Source: an uncultured Clostridia bacterium
GTDB taxonomy: Bacteria > Bacillota > Clostridia > Christensenellales > Borkfalkiaceae
Direction: 5' to 3'
Length of the DNA: 64,000 nt
Assembly (NCBI GenBank): GCA_944376455.1
Contig: CALWCO010000002.1
Span: 1 to 64,000 of the forward strand
Shown: positions 16,990 through 24,696 of the stretch, piece after piece
Position numbering within the stretch: position 1 is the stretch's first letter
How the letters are laid out: each line of letters opens with the position of its first letter
The notes under the pieces: model-generated
Databases searched by the model: none
What the model was told of the DNA's origin: nothing
Seen by the model: only the letters and a program-made list of their open reading frames with translations
Program-made: the position numbers and the translations under genes

Positions 16990-17018
16990 TTGCTTTTTTT
17001 CGGCGTATATAGTATAAT
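16990..17018 (+). promoter_or_regulatory. Promoter of tRNA-Leu
   Basis: TTGCTT at 16990-16995, 17-base spacer, TATAAT at 17013-17018, 16 bases before the mature tRNA. Confidence 0.75.
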
Positions 17019-17034
17019 TATATACGCTTGAAAC

Positions 17035-17121
17035 GCCGCTGTGGTGAAATTGGCAGACGCGCGGGACTCAAAATCCCGTGGTAGTGATACCGTATCGGTT
17101 CGACCCCGATCAGCGGCACCA
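17035..17121 (+). tRNA. tRNA-Leu (anticodon CAA)
   Basis: An 87-base class II tRNA with encoded CCA. Acceptor arms GCCGCTG and CAGCGGC pair perfectly. The anticodon arm CGGGA-CTCAAAA-TCCCG gives anticodon CAA, which reads UUG. A variable arm of leucine type (TGGTAGTGATACCG) precedes the T arm, whose loop contains GTTCGA. It has its own promoter and terminator. Confidence 0.97.
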
Positions 17122-17129
17122 GTGAATAA

Positions 17130-17174
17130 GTTCCGATTGAATGCTTGAAAAGAGTGTTCGGTCGGAATTTTTTA
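17130..17174 (+). terminator. Terminator of tRNA-Leu
   Basis: A 12-bp stem with three G-T pairs (GTTCCGATTGAA with TTCGGTCGGAAT), 15-base loop, then TTTTTT. Confidence 0.8.
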
Positions 17175-17339
17175 TTGCTTATAAATGAAATGCGACAAAA
17201 TTGTTTCAATAAATCTGTATGTCTAAAAACTTGAATCCAATTTTGTTATAAGGCTTTAGTCTGCATTTTCAGAAAAACAAGAGTTTCAAACGAATTGCAA
17301 GAAAAATAATGTCTGCGTGCGAAAAATGTTCCCGACCGT

Positions 17340-17369
17340 TTGACAAAGAGGGGAAAGCTGCGGTATAAT
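17340..17369 (+). promoter_or_regulatory. Sigma-A promoter of mgsA
   Basis: TTGACA at 17340-17345, 18-base spacer, TATAAT at 17364-17369, 40 bases before the TTG start codon. Confidence 0.85.
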
Positions 17370-17409
17370 AAAAGAAAAGTTGAACGAATACAATACGGAG
17401 GAAAAAGTT

Positions 17410-17784
17410 TTGAAGAAAAAGACCATCGCGCTCATCGCGCACGACAACAAGAAACACGAGATCATTCAATGGGCGATCACCAATAAGGAAACGCTTTCCA
17501 AGTTCGACCTTTGCGGCACGGGCACGACGGCCAAACTCGTTGCCGAAGCGACGGGGCTGGAGGTCAAACGCTATCTTTCGGGCCCGCTCGGCGGAGATCA
17601 GCAGATCGGCGCAAAAGTCGCGGAAGGGAAGATCGACATCGTCATCTTTTTCTGGGATCCCTTGCAGACCCAGCCGCATGACCCCGACGTCAAGGCACTC
17701 CTGCGCATCGCCGTTGTCTATGACATTCCCATCGCCACCAACAAGGCGACCGCCGATTATGTCATCCATTCCAAGCTGATTTAA
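17410..17784 (+). CDS. mgsA: Methylglyoxal synthase
   Basis: Converts dihydroxyacetone phosphate to methylglyoxal and phosphate, a bypass that relieves sugar-phosphate stress. Conserved blocks are all present: [20 protein letters not shown] (phosphate binding), [12 protein letters not shown] with the catalytic Asp, and FFWDPL. The 124-residue length is near the family norm. The start is the TTG at 17410, 8 bases after ACGGAGG; no in-frame ATG is better placed. It has its own promoter and terminator and lies just upstream of the glycogen cluster, which fits a role in carbon overflow. Confidence 0.95.
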   Translation: MKKKTIALIAHDNKKHEIIQWAITNKETLSKFDLCGTGTTAKLVAEATGLEVKRYLSGPLGGDQQIGAKVAEGKIDIVIFFWDPLQTQPHDPDVKALLRIAVVYDIPIATNKATADYVIHSKLI

Positions 17785-17795
17785 TAAAAATAAAT

Positions 17796-17815
17796 AGTAC
17801 TACGTCAGGCATAAT
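17796..17815 (+). repeat. 20-bp post-stop motif, copy 2
   Basis: AGTACTACGTCAGGCATAAT, 11 bases after the mgsA stop and upstream of its terminator. It shares 18 of 20 bases with the copy after nrdG. Confidence 0.5.
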
Positions 17816-17830
17816 ACATATTTTTTGATG

Positions 17831-17877
17831 AAAAACTCTCCGAAACGGTAAAAAATCCCGATTCGGGGAGTTTTTTT
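17831..17877 (+). terminator. Terminator of mgsA
   Basis: CTCTCCGAA pairs with TTCGGGGAG (one G-T), flanked by A and T runs; ends in TTTTTTT. Confidence 0.8.
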
Positions 17878-17933
17878 GTCGGAAAGTTTTTTCGATGTAC
17901 AGAAAAAGAGAGAGAACCGAAAAGAGGACGATC

Positions 17934-17967
17934 GAAAACGAGACTGCGACGAAAACGAGACTGCGAC
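17934..17967 (+). repeat. 17-bp perfect tandem duplication
   Basis: GAAAACGAGACTGCGAC occurs twice head to tail. It lies in the 583-base stretch between mgsA and glgB, in which I find no supported gene: only the 20-bp motif, the mgsA terminator, this duplication and the glgB promoter. Confidence 0.8.
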
Positions 17968-18239
17968 GCGGCGAAAGGCGGCAAAAATGCCTTGCGATTT
18001 CGGCCGGTTTGCCGTTCGATCGGCCGAAAGCGCGCCGCGTCATACCCGCGCCATCCGAGCGGGTCGATTTGTCCGGGTCGTTCCGCCGCAAAATTGCCGA
18101 GGTGCGCAATTTGCATGAAAATCCCGTTTTTACCTTATTTTAAAGGGCGTTTTTATTCAAACGGAATGCCCGATGGTAAAGGAATTTGCCGTCGGATAAA
18201 TAAAATAAAAAAAAAGTTAAAAAAATTTTCAAAACCATA

Positions 18240-18268
18240 TTGAAAAATTCCGCAAGATATAGTATAAT
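18240..18268 (+). promoter_or_regulatory. Promoter of the glg cluster
   Basis: TTGAAA at 18240-18245, 17-base spacer, TATAAT at 18263-18268. The predicted leader to the glgB ATG is about 95 bases. Confidence 0.7.
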
Positions 18269-18367
18269 AACATTATGATTCCACACTATGGTCGGCTTTT
18301 TGCGTGCGGCTATCTTTTGGGTAAGATCGCGGCGCGGACAAGCGACCGATTGTAAAAGGGAGGAACG

Positions 18368-20377
18368 ATGGATAACAAACCGGACAATAAGGCGCAGGAA
18401 AATTTCCCGCTGTATGTGTATCACCACGGCGAAAATTATAAGACCTATGAATTCATGGGTGCGCACAAAGCGACGCGGGACGGCGCCGAAGGATATATTT
18501 TCCGCGTCTGGGCGCCGCACGCGCAGACCGTTTCGGTCGTCGGCGATTTCAACGACTGGAACGACAACGCCAACCGGATGGAAAAACTCATCGACGGCGA
18601 AACTTTTGAAACGTTTATTCCCGGGTTAAAAGAATACGACGTTTATAAATATTGCGTTACCGCACAGGACGGTCGGAAACTGCTGAAAGCCGATCCGTAC
18701 GCATTTCATACGGAAACGCCGCCCGCCACGGGCTCCAAGCTGTACGATCTGGATGGGTATGTCTGGCAGGACGGACAATATTTTGAAGATCTCAAGAAAA
18801 AAAATGTATATCGTTCTCCCATGAACATATACGAAGTCAATCTTCTTTCCTGGAAGATTCATGACGACGGCAATTATTATTCTTATCGCGACCTTGCAAC
18901 CGAACTTGTGCAATACGTCAAGGAAATGGGCTATACGCACGTTGAATTCATGCCCGTATGCGAACACCCGTTTGACGGTTCGTGGGGCTATCAGGTCACG
19001 GGCTACTATGCCGTCACTTCCCGCCTCGGCACGCCCAAAGACTTCATGGCGCTCGTGGACGCCTTCCACCAAGCGGGCATCGGCGTCATTCTCGACTGGG
19101 TCCCGGCGCACTTCCCCAAGGACGCGCACGGACTTTATGAATTCGACGGACAGCCGCTCTATGAATGCCCGCAATGGGACAGGATGGAGCATAAGGCGTG
19201 GGGAACGCGGCGGTTTGATTACGGCAGGAACGAAATTATATCCTTCCTCGTTTCGGGCGCGGTATTCCTTTTCGACAAATACCATGTGGACGGTCTGCGC
19301 GTCGACGCCGTTGCGTCCATGCTGTACCTCGATTACGATCGCCGCGACGGAGAATGGGTACCGAACAAATACGGGGAAAACAAGAACCTGGAAGCCATTG
19401 CTTTCCTGCAGAAACTCAATACCGTCGTTTTTCAGGAATATCCGCACGCGCTGATGATCGCCGAAGAATCGACGGCCTGGCCGGGGGTTACGCAACCGGC
19501 GGACAAGGGCGGACTGGGGTTCAATTTCAAATGGAATATGGGCTGGATGAACGACGTTTTAAGCTATGTTTCGCTCAACCCGTATTTCCGCATGAACAAT
19601 CACAACAAAATGACGTTCGCCATGATGTACGCGTTCTCGGAGAATTACGTCCTGCCCATCTCGCACGACGAAGTGGTGCACGGCAAGTGCTCGCTCATCA
19701 ATAAGATGCCCGGCACGACCGAGGAAAAGTTTGCGGGCGTGCGCGCATTCCTCGGGTATATGATGTCGCATCCCGGCAAAAAGTTAAATTTCATGGGCTA
19801 TGAATTCGGTCAGTTCAAGGAATGGAACTACGCCGAAGGTTTGGAATTTTTCCTCAAAGTCTATCCGCTTCATCAAAAGCTGTCCGATTACGTCAGGGAT
19901 TTGAACGTATTTTATAAAGAGCATTCCGAGTTCTTTGAAATCGAAGATTCCTGGGACGGTTTTGAATGGCTGGCGCCCGACGATCGGGATACCAATACCA
20001 TCGCCTATAAACGCCGTAACCGCGAAGGAAAAGAGATCATCGTTCTTGCCTGTTTCTCGGGCGTGAATATCGACAAATACTTGCTCGGCATCGAAAAGGG
20101 CAAATACAAAGTCATTTTCGATTCGGATGACGTGAAGTACGGCGGCGACGGACAACTCAGGAAAAAGACCTATTCCACGGTGAGAAAACCCAGCCACGGC
20201 AGGGAAGTTTCCATCGAACTGAATATGCCGCGCCTGTCCTGCATATATCTTGAAAAGATAGGCGACGTCGTGCAGAAGAAAGTGACCGTCAAGAAAAAAT
20301 CAGCGGCGGGGGCCGTTAAGAAAACAGCTGCCGTAAAAGAAAAGAAATCGACGACGGAAGAAAAATCCGAATCATAA
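18368..20377 (+). CDS. glgB: 1,4-alpha-glucan branching enzyme
   Basis: Introduces alpha-1,6 branches into glycogen. A CBM48 domain (about residues 35-125, with FRVWAPHAQTVSVVGDFNDW) precedes the GH13 barrel. Catalytic regions are visible: DWVPAHF, GLRVDAVAS with the nucleophile Asp, IAEEST with the acid/base Glu, and LPISHDEVVHG with the third acidic residue. The ~30-residue C-terminal tail is a Lys/Ala/Thr/Ser-rich extension beyond the usual beta domain (KKVTVKKKSAAGAVKK and onward). ATG 18368 follows AGGGAGG. First gene of the glycogen cluster. Confidence 0.97.
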   Translation: MDNKPDNKAQENFPLYVYHHGENYKTYEFMGAHKATRDGAEGYIFRVWAPHAQTVSVVGDFNDWNDNANRMEKLIDGETFETFIPGLKEYDVYKYCVTAQDGRKLLKADPYAFHTETPPATGSKLYDLDGYVWQDGQYFEDLKKKNVYRSPMNIYEVNLLSWKIHDDGNYYSYRDLATELVQYVKEMGYTHVEFMPVCEHPFDGSWGYQVTGYYAVTSRLGTPKDFMALVDAFHQAGIGVILDWVPAHFPKDAHGLYEFDGQPLYECPQWDRMEHKAWGTRRFDYGRNEIISFLVSGAVFLFDKYHVDGLRVDAVASMLYLDYDRRDGEWVPNKYGENKNLEAIAFLQKLNTVVFQEYPHALMIAEESTAWPGVTQPADKGGLGFNFKWNMGWMNDVLSYVSLNPYFRMNNHNKMTFAMMYAFSENYVLPISHDEVVHGKCSLINKMPGTTEEKFAGVRAFLGYMMSHPGKKLNFMGYEFGQFKEWNYAEGLEFFLKVYPLHQKLSDYVRDLNVFYKEHSEFFEIEDSWDGFEWLAPDDRDTNTIAYKRRNREGKEIIVLACFSGVNIDKYLLGIEKGKYKVIFDSDDVKYGGDGQLRKKTYSTVRKPSHGREVSIELNMPRLSCIYLEKIGDVVQKKVTVKKKSAAGAVKKTAAVKEKKSTTEEKSES

Positions 20378-20423
20378 ATAAACAGAATGCTATAAAAACT
20401 CAATGGGGGTTATATAAACAACT

Positions 20424-21641
20424 ATGCAAAGAAGAAAAGAGTGTGTTGCAATGCTGTTAGCGGGCGGACAAGGCAGCCGTTTATACGCATTGACCAGCAA
20501 GATTGCAAAACCTGCCGTGGAATTCGGCGCGAAATACCGCATCATCGATTTCCCGTTGTCCAACTGCATCAACTCGGGCATCGACACCGTGGGCGTCATG
20601 ACGCAGTACGAGCCCTTGATCCTGAACGAATATATCGGCAACGGACAACCTTGGGATCTCGACCGCGCCTTTGGCGGCGTGCACATTTTGTCGCCTTATC
20701 AGGGCAAAGTCAAATCGTCCTGGTTCGAGGGGACGGCCAACGCCATCTATCAGAACCTGCACTTTATGCGGATGTACAATCCGGAATACGTGCTCATTCT
20801 TTCGGGCGATCATATCTATAAAATGGATTACTCCCTGATGCTCAAAGCGCACAAGGAGAGCGGCGCGGCTTGTACCATCGCCTGTATGCCCGTTCCCATT
20901 GAGGAAGCCTCCCGTTTCGGCGTGCTCAACACCAATTCCGACGGGTCGATCTATGAATTCGAGGAAAAGCCCAAAAATCCCAAGAGCAATCTGGCGTCCA
21001 TGGGCATCTATATCTTTACGGCCGAGAAGCTGTTCGAATACCTGCAGCTCGACGAGGACAACCCCGAATCCTCCAAGGATTTCGGCAAGGACATCCTGCC
21101 CGCCATGTTGCACGCGGGCGAAAAGATGATGTCCTATCAGTTCACGGGCTATTGGAAAGACGTCGGCACGATCTCTTCGCTGTGGGAAGCCAACATGGAT
21201 CTGCTCGGCGAGACGCCCGCTTTCGACGTCAGCGACGACGCGTGGAAGATCCATTCCAGAAACCCGCTCGCACCGCCCGAATACATCGGGGACGATGCGG
21301 AGATCTCCGATTCCATGGTCGCGCTCGGTTGCGAGATACACGGAAAAGTGGAGCACTCCGTGCTGGCGAGCAACGTTGTTATTGAGAAAGGCGCATACGT
21401 CAAGGATGCCGTCATCATGGCAGGTACGGTCGTCAAAGCGGGCGCGAAAGTGGAATATTCCATCATAGACGAAGAGGTCGTCATCGGGGAAAACGCGACC
21501 GTCGGTGCGCCCAAGGACAGCGGCCTCGGATTGGATGAAAAAGGCAAAGGCATTGCCGTGATCGGCAGAAATACCGTCGTGGAAGCGGGGGCGTCCGTTG
21601 CGCCCGGCGTCATCGTCGACGCAATGAAAAAAGTCAAATAA
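20424..21641 (+). CDS. glgC: Glucose-1-phosphate adenylyltransferase, catalytic subunit
   Basis: Makes ADP-glucose from ATP and glucose-1-phosphate, the committed step of glycogen synthesis. The nucleotidyltransferase signature is [14 protein letters not shown] near the N-terminus; [21 protein letters not shown] and the C-terminal left-handed beta-helix (hexapeptide-like repeats from about residue 290) are typical. The length of 405 is slightly longer than many GlgC proteins. It lies 46 bases after glgB and 20 bases before glgD, with which it is expected to form a heterotetramer. Confidence 0.96.
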   Translation: MQRRKECVAMLLAGGQGSRLYALTSKIAKPAVEFGAKYRIIDFPLSNCINSGIDTVGVMTQYEPLILNEYIGNGQPWDLDRAFGGVHILSPYQGKVKSSWFEGTANAIYQNLHFMRMYNPEYVLILSGDHIYKMDYSLMLKAHKESGAACTIACMPVPIEEASRFGVLNTNSDGSIYEFEEKPKNPKSNLASMGIYIFTAEKLFEYLQLDEDNPESSKDFGKDILPAMLHAGEKMMSYQFTGYWKDVGTISSLWEANMDLLGETPAFDVSDDAWKIHSRNPLAPPEYIGDDAEISDSMVALGCEIHGKVEHSVLASNVVIEKGAYVKDAVIMAGTVVKAGAKVEYSIIDEEVVIGENATVGAPKDSGLGLDEKGKGIAVIGRNTVVEAGASVAPGVIVDAMKKVK

Positions 21642-21661
21642 TCAGGGGGCGCAGAAGAATT

Positions 21662-22765
21662 ATGTCAGCAGTAGGCGTTATTTTTTCCAGTATGCACGAG
21701 GAGAACATTCCCGAACTTTCCAACCATCGCACGATGGCGTCCGTTCCGTTCGGCGGCAGATACCGTATGATCGATTTCGCACTGTCCAATATGGTCAATG
21801 CGGGCATCACGACGGTGGGACTGATGACCAAGACCAACTATCAGTCTCTCATCGACCATGTCGGCAGCGGCAAAGAGTGGGATCTTGCGCGTAAAGACGG
21901 CGGTATGGTTCTGCTTCCGCCTTACGTGGACGAAAACGAAACGGTGATCAATACGAGATTGGAAGCGCTCAAAGGGATCATCGGATTTTTGGACAGATGC
22001 AAACAGGACTATGTCGTCCTGTCCGATTGTGACGGCGTTGCCCGTTTCGATATTCAGGCGGTCATAGACTTCCATGAACAGAAGGGCGCAGACATCACCA
22101 TGGTGACCCACAACCAACCCGTCGTGAAGACACATTACTTCATGACGATCAAATCGGACAAAGAGGACCGCGTGACGGAGATCCGCATCAATCCGCCCGC
22201 CAAGGGAAAAGCCGACGTATTCGTCAATCTCATGGTTTTGCGCCGCGACTATCTCATCGACATCGTCCGCAATGCCAGTGCGTGCGGTTATACGAGTTTC
22301 GGCAGGGATATTCTTTCCCGCAACGTCGAGACGGCAAAGATCTATAATTACAGATTTGAGGGCTACTACGGCGGCATTACGAGTATGGCGGCGTATTTCA
22401 AGCACAACATGGAGCTTCTGAACGCGGACGTGCGTAAAGAGCTGTTCGGTGCGCGGGATATTTACACCAAAGTCAAAGACAGTGCGCCGTCCGAATACGG
22501 CAAGGGGGCAAAAGTAGCCAACTCCCTGATTTCCGACGGTTGCGAAATTCACGGCACGGTGCGCAACTCCATTCTGTTCCGCGGCGTCAAAGTCGCGCGC
22601 GGCGCGGTGGTGGAGAACTGCATCCTGATGCAGGACAACATCGTGGGCGAAAACGCCAAACTCAATTGCGTGATCACCGATAAAAACGTCGTCATCCGCG
22701 ATCGGAAAGTGCTGAGCGGTTGCGAAACGTTGCCCTATTTCATCCGCAAAGGGATGATGATCTGA
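21662..22765 (+). CDS. glgD: Glucose-1-phosphate adenylyltransferase, regulatory subunit
   Basis: A GlgC paralogue found with GlgC in Firmicutes. It keeps the Rossmann-like core and the C-terminal beta-helix but has lost the catalytic GGxGSRL loop: the N-terminus reads VGVIFSSMHEENIPELSNHR. Such subunits are thought to modulate GlgC rather than catalyse. Length 367 is normal for GlgD. It follows glgC by 20 bases in the same operon. A promoter for glgA follows its stop. Confidence 0.93.
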   Translation: MSAVGVIFSSMHEENIPELSNHRTMASVPFGGRYRMIDFALSNMVNAGITTVGLMTKTNYQSLIDHVGSGKEWDLARKDGGMVLLPPYVDENETVINTRLEALKGIIGFLDRCKQDYVVLSDCDGVARFDIQAVIDFHEQKGADITMVTHNQPVVKTHYFMTIKSDKEDRVTEIRINPPAKGKADVFVNLMVLRRDYLIDIVRNASACGYTSFGRDILSRNVETAKIYNYRFEGYYGGITSMAAYFKHNMELLNADVRKELFGARDIYTKVKDSAPSEYGKGAKVANSLISDGCEIHGTVRNSILFRGVKVARGAVVENCILMQDNIVGENAKLNCVITDKNVVIRDRKVLSGCETLPYFIRKGMMI

Positions 22766-22826
22766 TTTTATCTTGCGGTAAGATAAAAAAGGAAAAGAAA
22801 ACTTTGCCGAAACAAGGAAAACATTC

Positions 22827-22856
22827 TTGCAAAGATCGGCAGGAACGTGCTATAAT
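22827..22856 (+). promoter_or_regulatory. Promoter of glgA
   Basis: TTGCAA at 22827-22832, 18-base spacer, TATAAT at 22851-22856. Transcription would begin about 22863, which argues against the in-frame ATG at 22862 as the start. Confidence 0.65.
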
Positions 22857-22906
22857 AAATAATGAATGATAAGGAAGGCGGCATTGTCCGCGAAGAGGAG
22901 AAGATC

Positions 22907-24514
22907 ATGGAAAACAATGAAAAAGAAACCACCACGAAGAAGCAAACGAAGTATTCCGGCACCCGGAAAACTCCCGTGAAGAAGAAGGTTCCCGTACAGG
23001 CGGTAGAGACGATGGACGAGACGAAAGTGCCCGCGGTCGCAGCGGAGCAGACCGCGGCGGAAGTCGCCGCCGAAGCCGTATGCGTGAAGGAGAAGAAGAA
23101 AATTTTATTCGTGGCGAGCGAGGCGGCGCCGTTCATTGCGACGGGCGGATTGGCCGAAGTCGTCGGATCTTTGTCCAAAGCGCTTGCCGCGACGGGCAAT
23201 TACGACGTGCGCGTCATCATTCCCATGTATTCGGACATCCGTCCGCAGTATCGTCAGGAATTCCAGTTCATCGGCAGTATCTTTATTCCGCTGGCCTGGC
23301 GCAACCAGTATTGCGGCATCTTTTCCTATGAAAAGGACGGCGTGACCTATTATTTCGTGGACAACGAATATTATTTCAAGCGTCCCGGTTGTTACGGATA
23401 CTATGACGACGGCGAACGTTTCGCGTTCTTCTGCCGCAGCGTCATGGAAATTCTCGGATTCATCAAGTTCTATCCGGAAGTGTTGCATTGCCACGACTGG
23501 CAGGCGGCGTTGGCGGCCATTTATCTCAAGACCATCTATTGTTTCCGCGAGGAATATCAGTTCACCAGAGCCATCTTCACCATTCACAACATAGAATATC
23601 AGGGAAAATATTCTCTCGACATTCTGGAAGATCTGTTCGGTATTTCCAACAATTACAAATACCTGCTCGAATACGACCACTGCATCAACCTGATGAAGGC
23701 GGCCATCGAGTGTTCGGAAGCGATATCGACGGTCAGCCCGCGGTACGCCGAAGAGATCAAGGATCCTTATCACGCACACGGTTTGGAGGCGATCATCTGC
23801 AAGAACGCCTTCAAATTGCGCGGAATCCTCAACGGCATCGATCCCGATTATTACAATCCCGAGACCGATCAGTCGCTCTTTGCGCACTACAGCGCTGAGA
23901 ATCCCGACAACAAGAAGATTTGCAAGGAAGAATTGCAGCGTATGCTCGGATTGCCCGTCCGCGAGAATGTTCCCGTCGTGGCAATGATCACGCGGTTGGT
24001 TGCCCACAAAGGACTCGATCTCGTCAAGACGGTCATCGAAGAGTTCCTTTCGCAGGACGTACAATTTATTTTGCTCGGTACGGGAGATTCCATCTTTGAG
24101 AATTATTTCTCTGACCTGCAGCGCCGTTACAGCGGCAAGGTCGTCTCCTGCATCACGTTCAATTCCGATCTTTCGAGAAAAATTTATTCGGGCGCGGATA
24201 TTTTCCTGATGCCGTCCAAGAGCGAACCTTGCGGCCTGTCGCAAATGATCGCCTCGCGTTACGGCACCATTCCCGTCGTGCGGGAAGTCGGCGGACTTTA
24301 TGACAGCATCAAGCCTTGGGGCGCGGGCGGCAACGGATTCACGTTCGCCAATTACAATGCTTACGATATGTTATACGTTTTGCGCGAAGCGGTCAACCTG
24401 TTCTATAATAAAGATGAGTGGAAAAAACTCATTTATAAGGTCATGACCACTGACTTCAGTTGGAAAAATACGGCGCAATATTACGAACAAATGTATGCCG
24501 ATGTGTTAAAATAA
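22907..24514 (+). CDS. glgA: Glycogen synthase (ADP-glucose)
   Basis: Extends alpha-1,4-glucan chains from ADP-glucose (GT5, GT-B fold). The donor-binding loop reads EAAPFIATGGLAEVVGSL and the C-terminal domain has SEPCGLSQMIASRYG and REVGGLYD. The catalytic domain starts only at about residue 65: the first ~65 residues are a low-complexity Lys/Glu/Thr/Ala extension (KKQTKYSGTRKTPVKKK and onward) not found in typical 480-residue GlgA. ATG 22907 is preferred because GAGGAG lies 8 bases upstream and ATG 22862 would be leaderless. It is followed by a strong terminator. Confidence 0.95.
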   Translation: MENNEKETTTKKQTKYSGTRKTPVKKKVPVQAVETMDETKVPAVAAEQTAAEVAAEAVCVKEKKKILFVASEAAPFIATGGLAEVVGSLSKALAATGNYDVRVIIPMYSDIRPQYRQEFQFIGSIFIPLAWRNQYCGIFSYEKDGVTYYFVDNEYYFKRPGCYGYYDDGERFAFFCRSVMEILGFIKFYPEVLHCHDWQAALAAIYLKTIYCFREEYQFTRAIFTIHNIEYQGKYSLDILEDLFGISNNYKYLLEYDHCINLMKAAIECSEAISTVSPRYAEEIKDPYHAHGLEAIICKNAFKLRGILNGIDPDYYNPETDQSLFAHYSAENPDNKKICKEELQRMLGLPVRENVPVVAMITRLVAHKGLDLVKTVIEEFLSQDVQFILLGTGDSIFENYFSDLQRRYSGKVVSCITFNSDLSRKIYSGADIFLMPSKSEPCGLSQMIASRYGTIPVVREVGGLYDSIKPWGAGGNGFTFANYNAYDMLYVLREAVNLFYNKDEWKKLIYKVMTTDFSWKNTAQYYEQMYADVLK

Positions 24515-24575
24515 GCAAAAAGTGTCAAAATAAAATCGGATAGGAAAAACAACTCAATTTTTTAAGTAAGACGGT

Positions 24576-24624
24576 TATGAGAAATTGGGACGGGTTTCGG
24601 TTTCAATTTCTCATACCTTTTTTG
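24576..24624 (+). terminator. Terminator after glgA
   Basis: A perfect 12-bp stem (TATGAGAAATTG with CAATTTCTCATA), 16-base loop, then CCTTTTTTTG. An in-frame ATG for glgP at 24577 falls inside this stem and is therefore unlikely to be used. Confidence 0.9.
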
Positions 24625-24696
24625 ACTGCATTCGTTTCGGAATGGGGAAAATTGACAGAGAAAAACATATTCTGTAACAGAGGAGTAATAAGTTCA

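Noticed and set aside
17876..18243. Overlapping plus-strand frames between mgsA and glgB
   Set aside because: Arg/Lys-rich without any family signal, and they contain a simple 17-bp tandem duplication.
23131..23170. GlgA donor loop reads ATGGL rather than KTGGL
   Set aside because: I first took the missing Lys as loss of function, but many Firmicutes glycogen synthases have ATGGL here.
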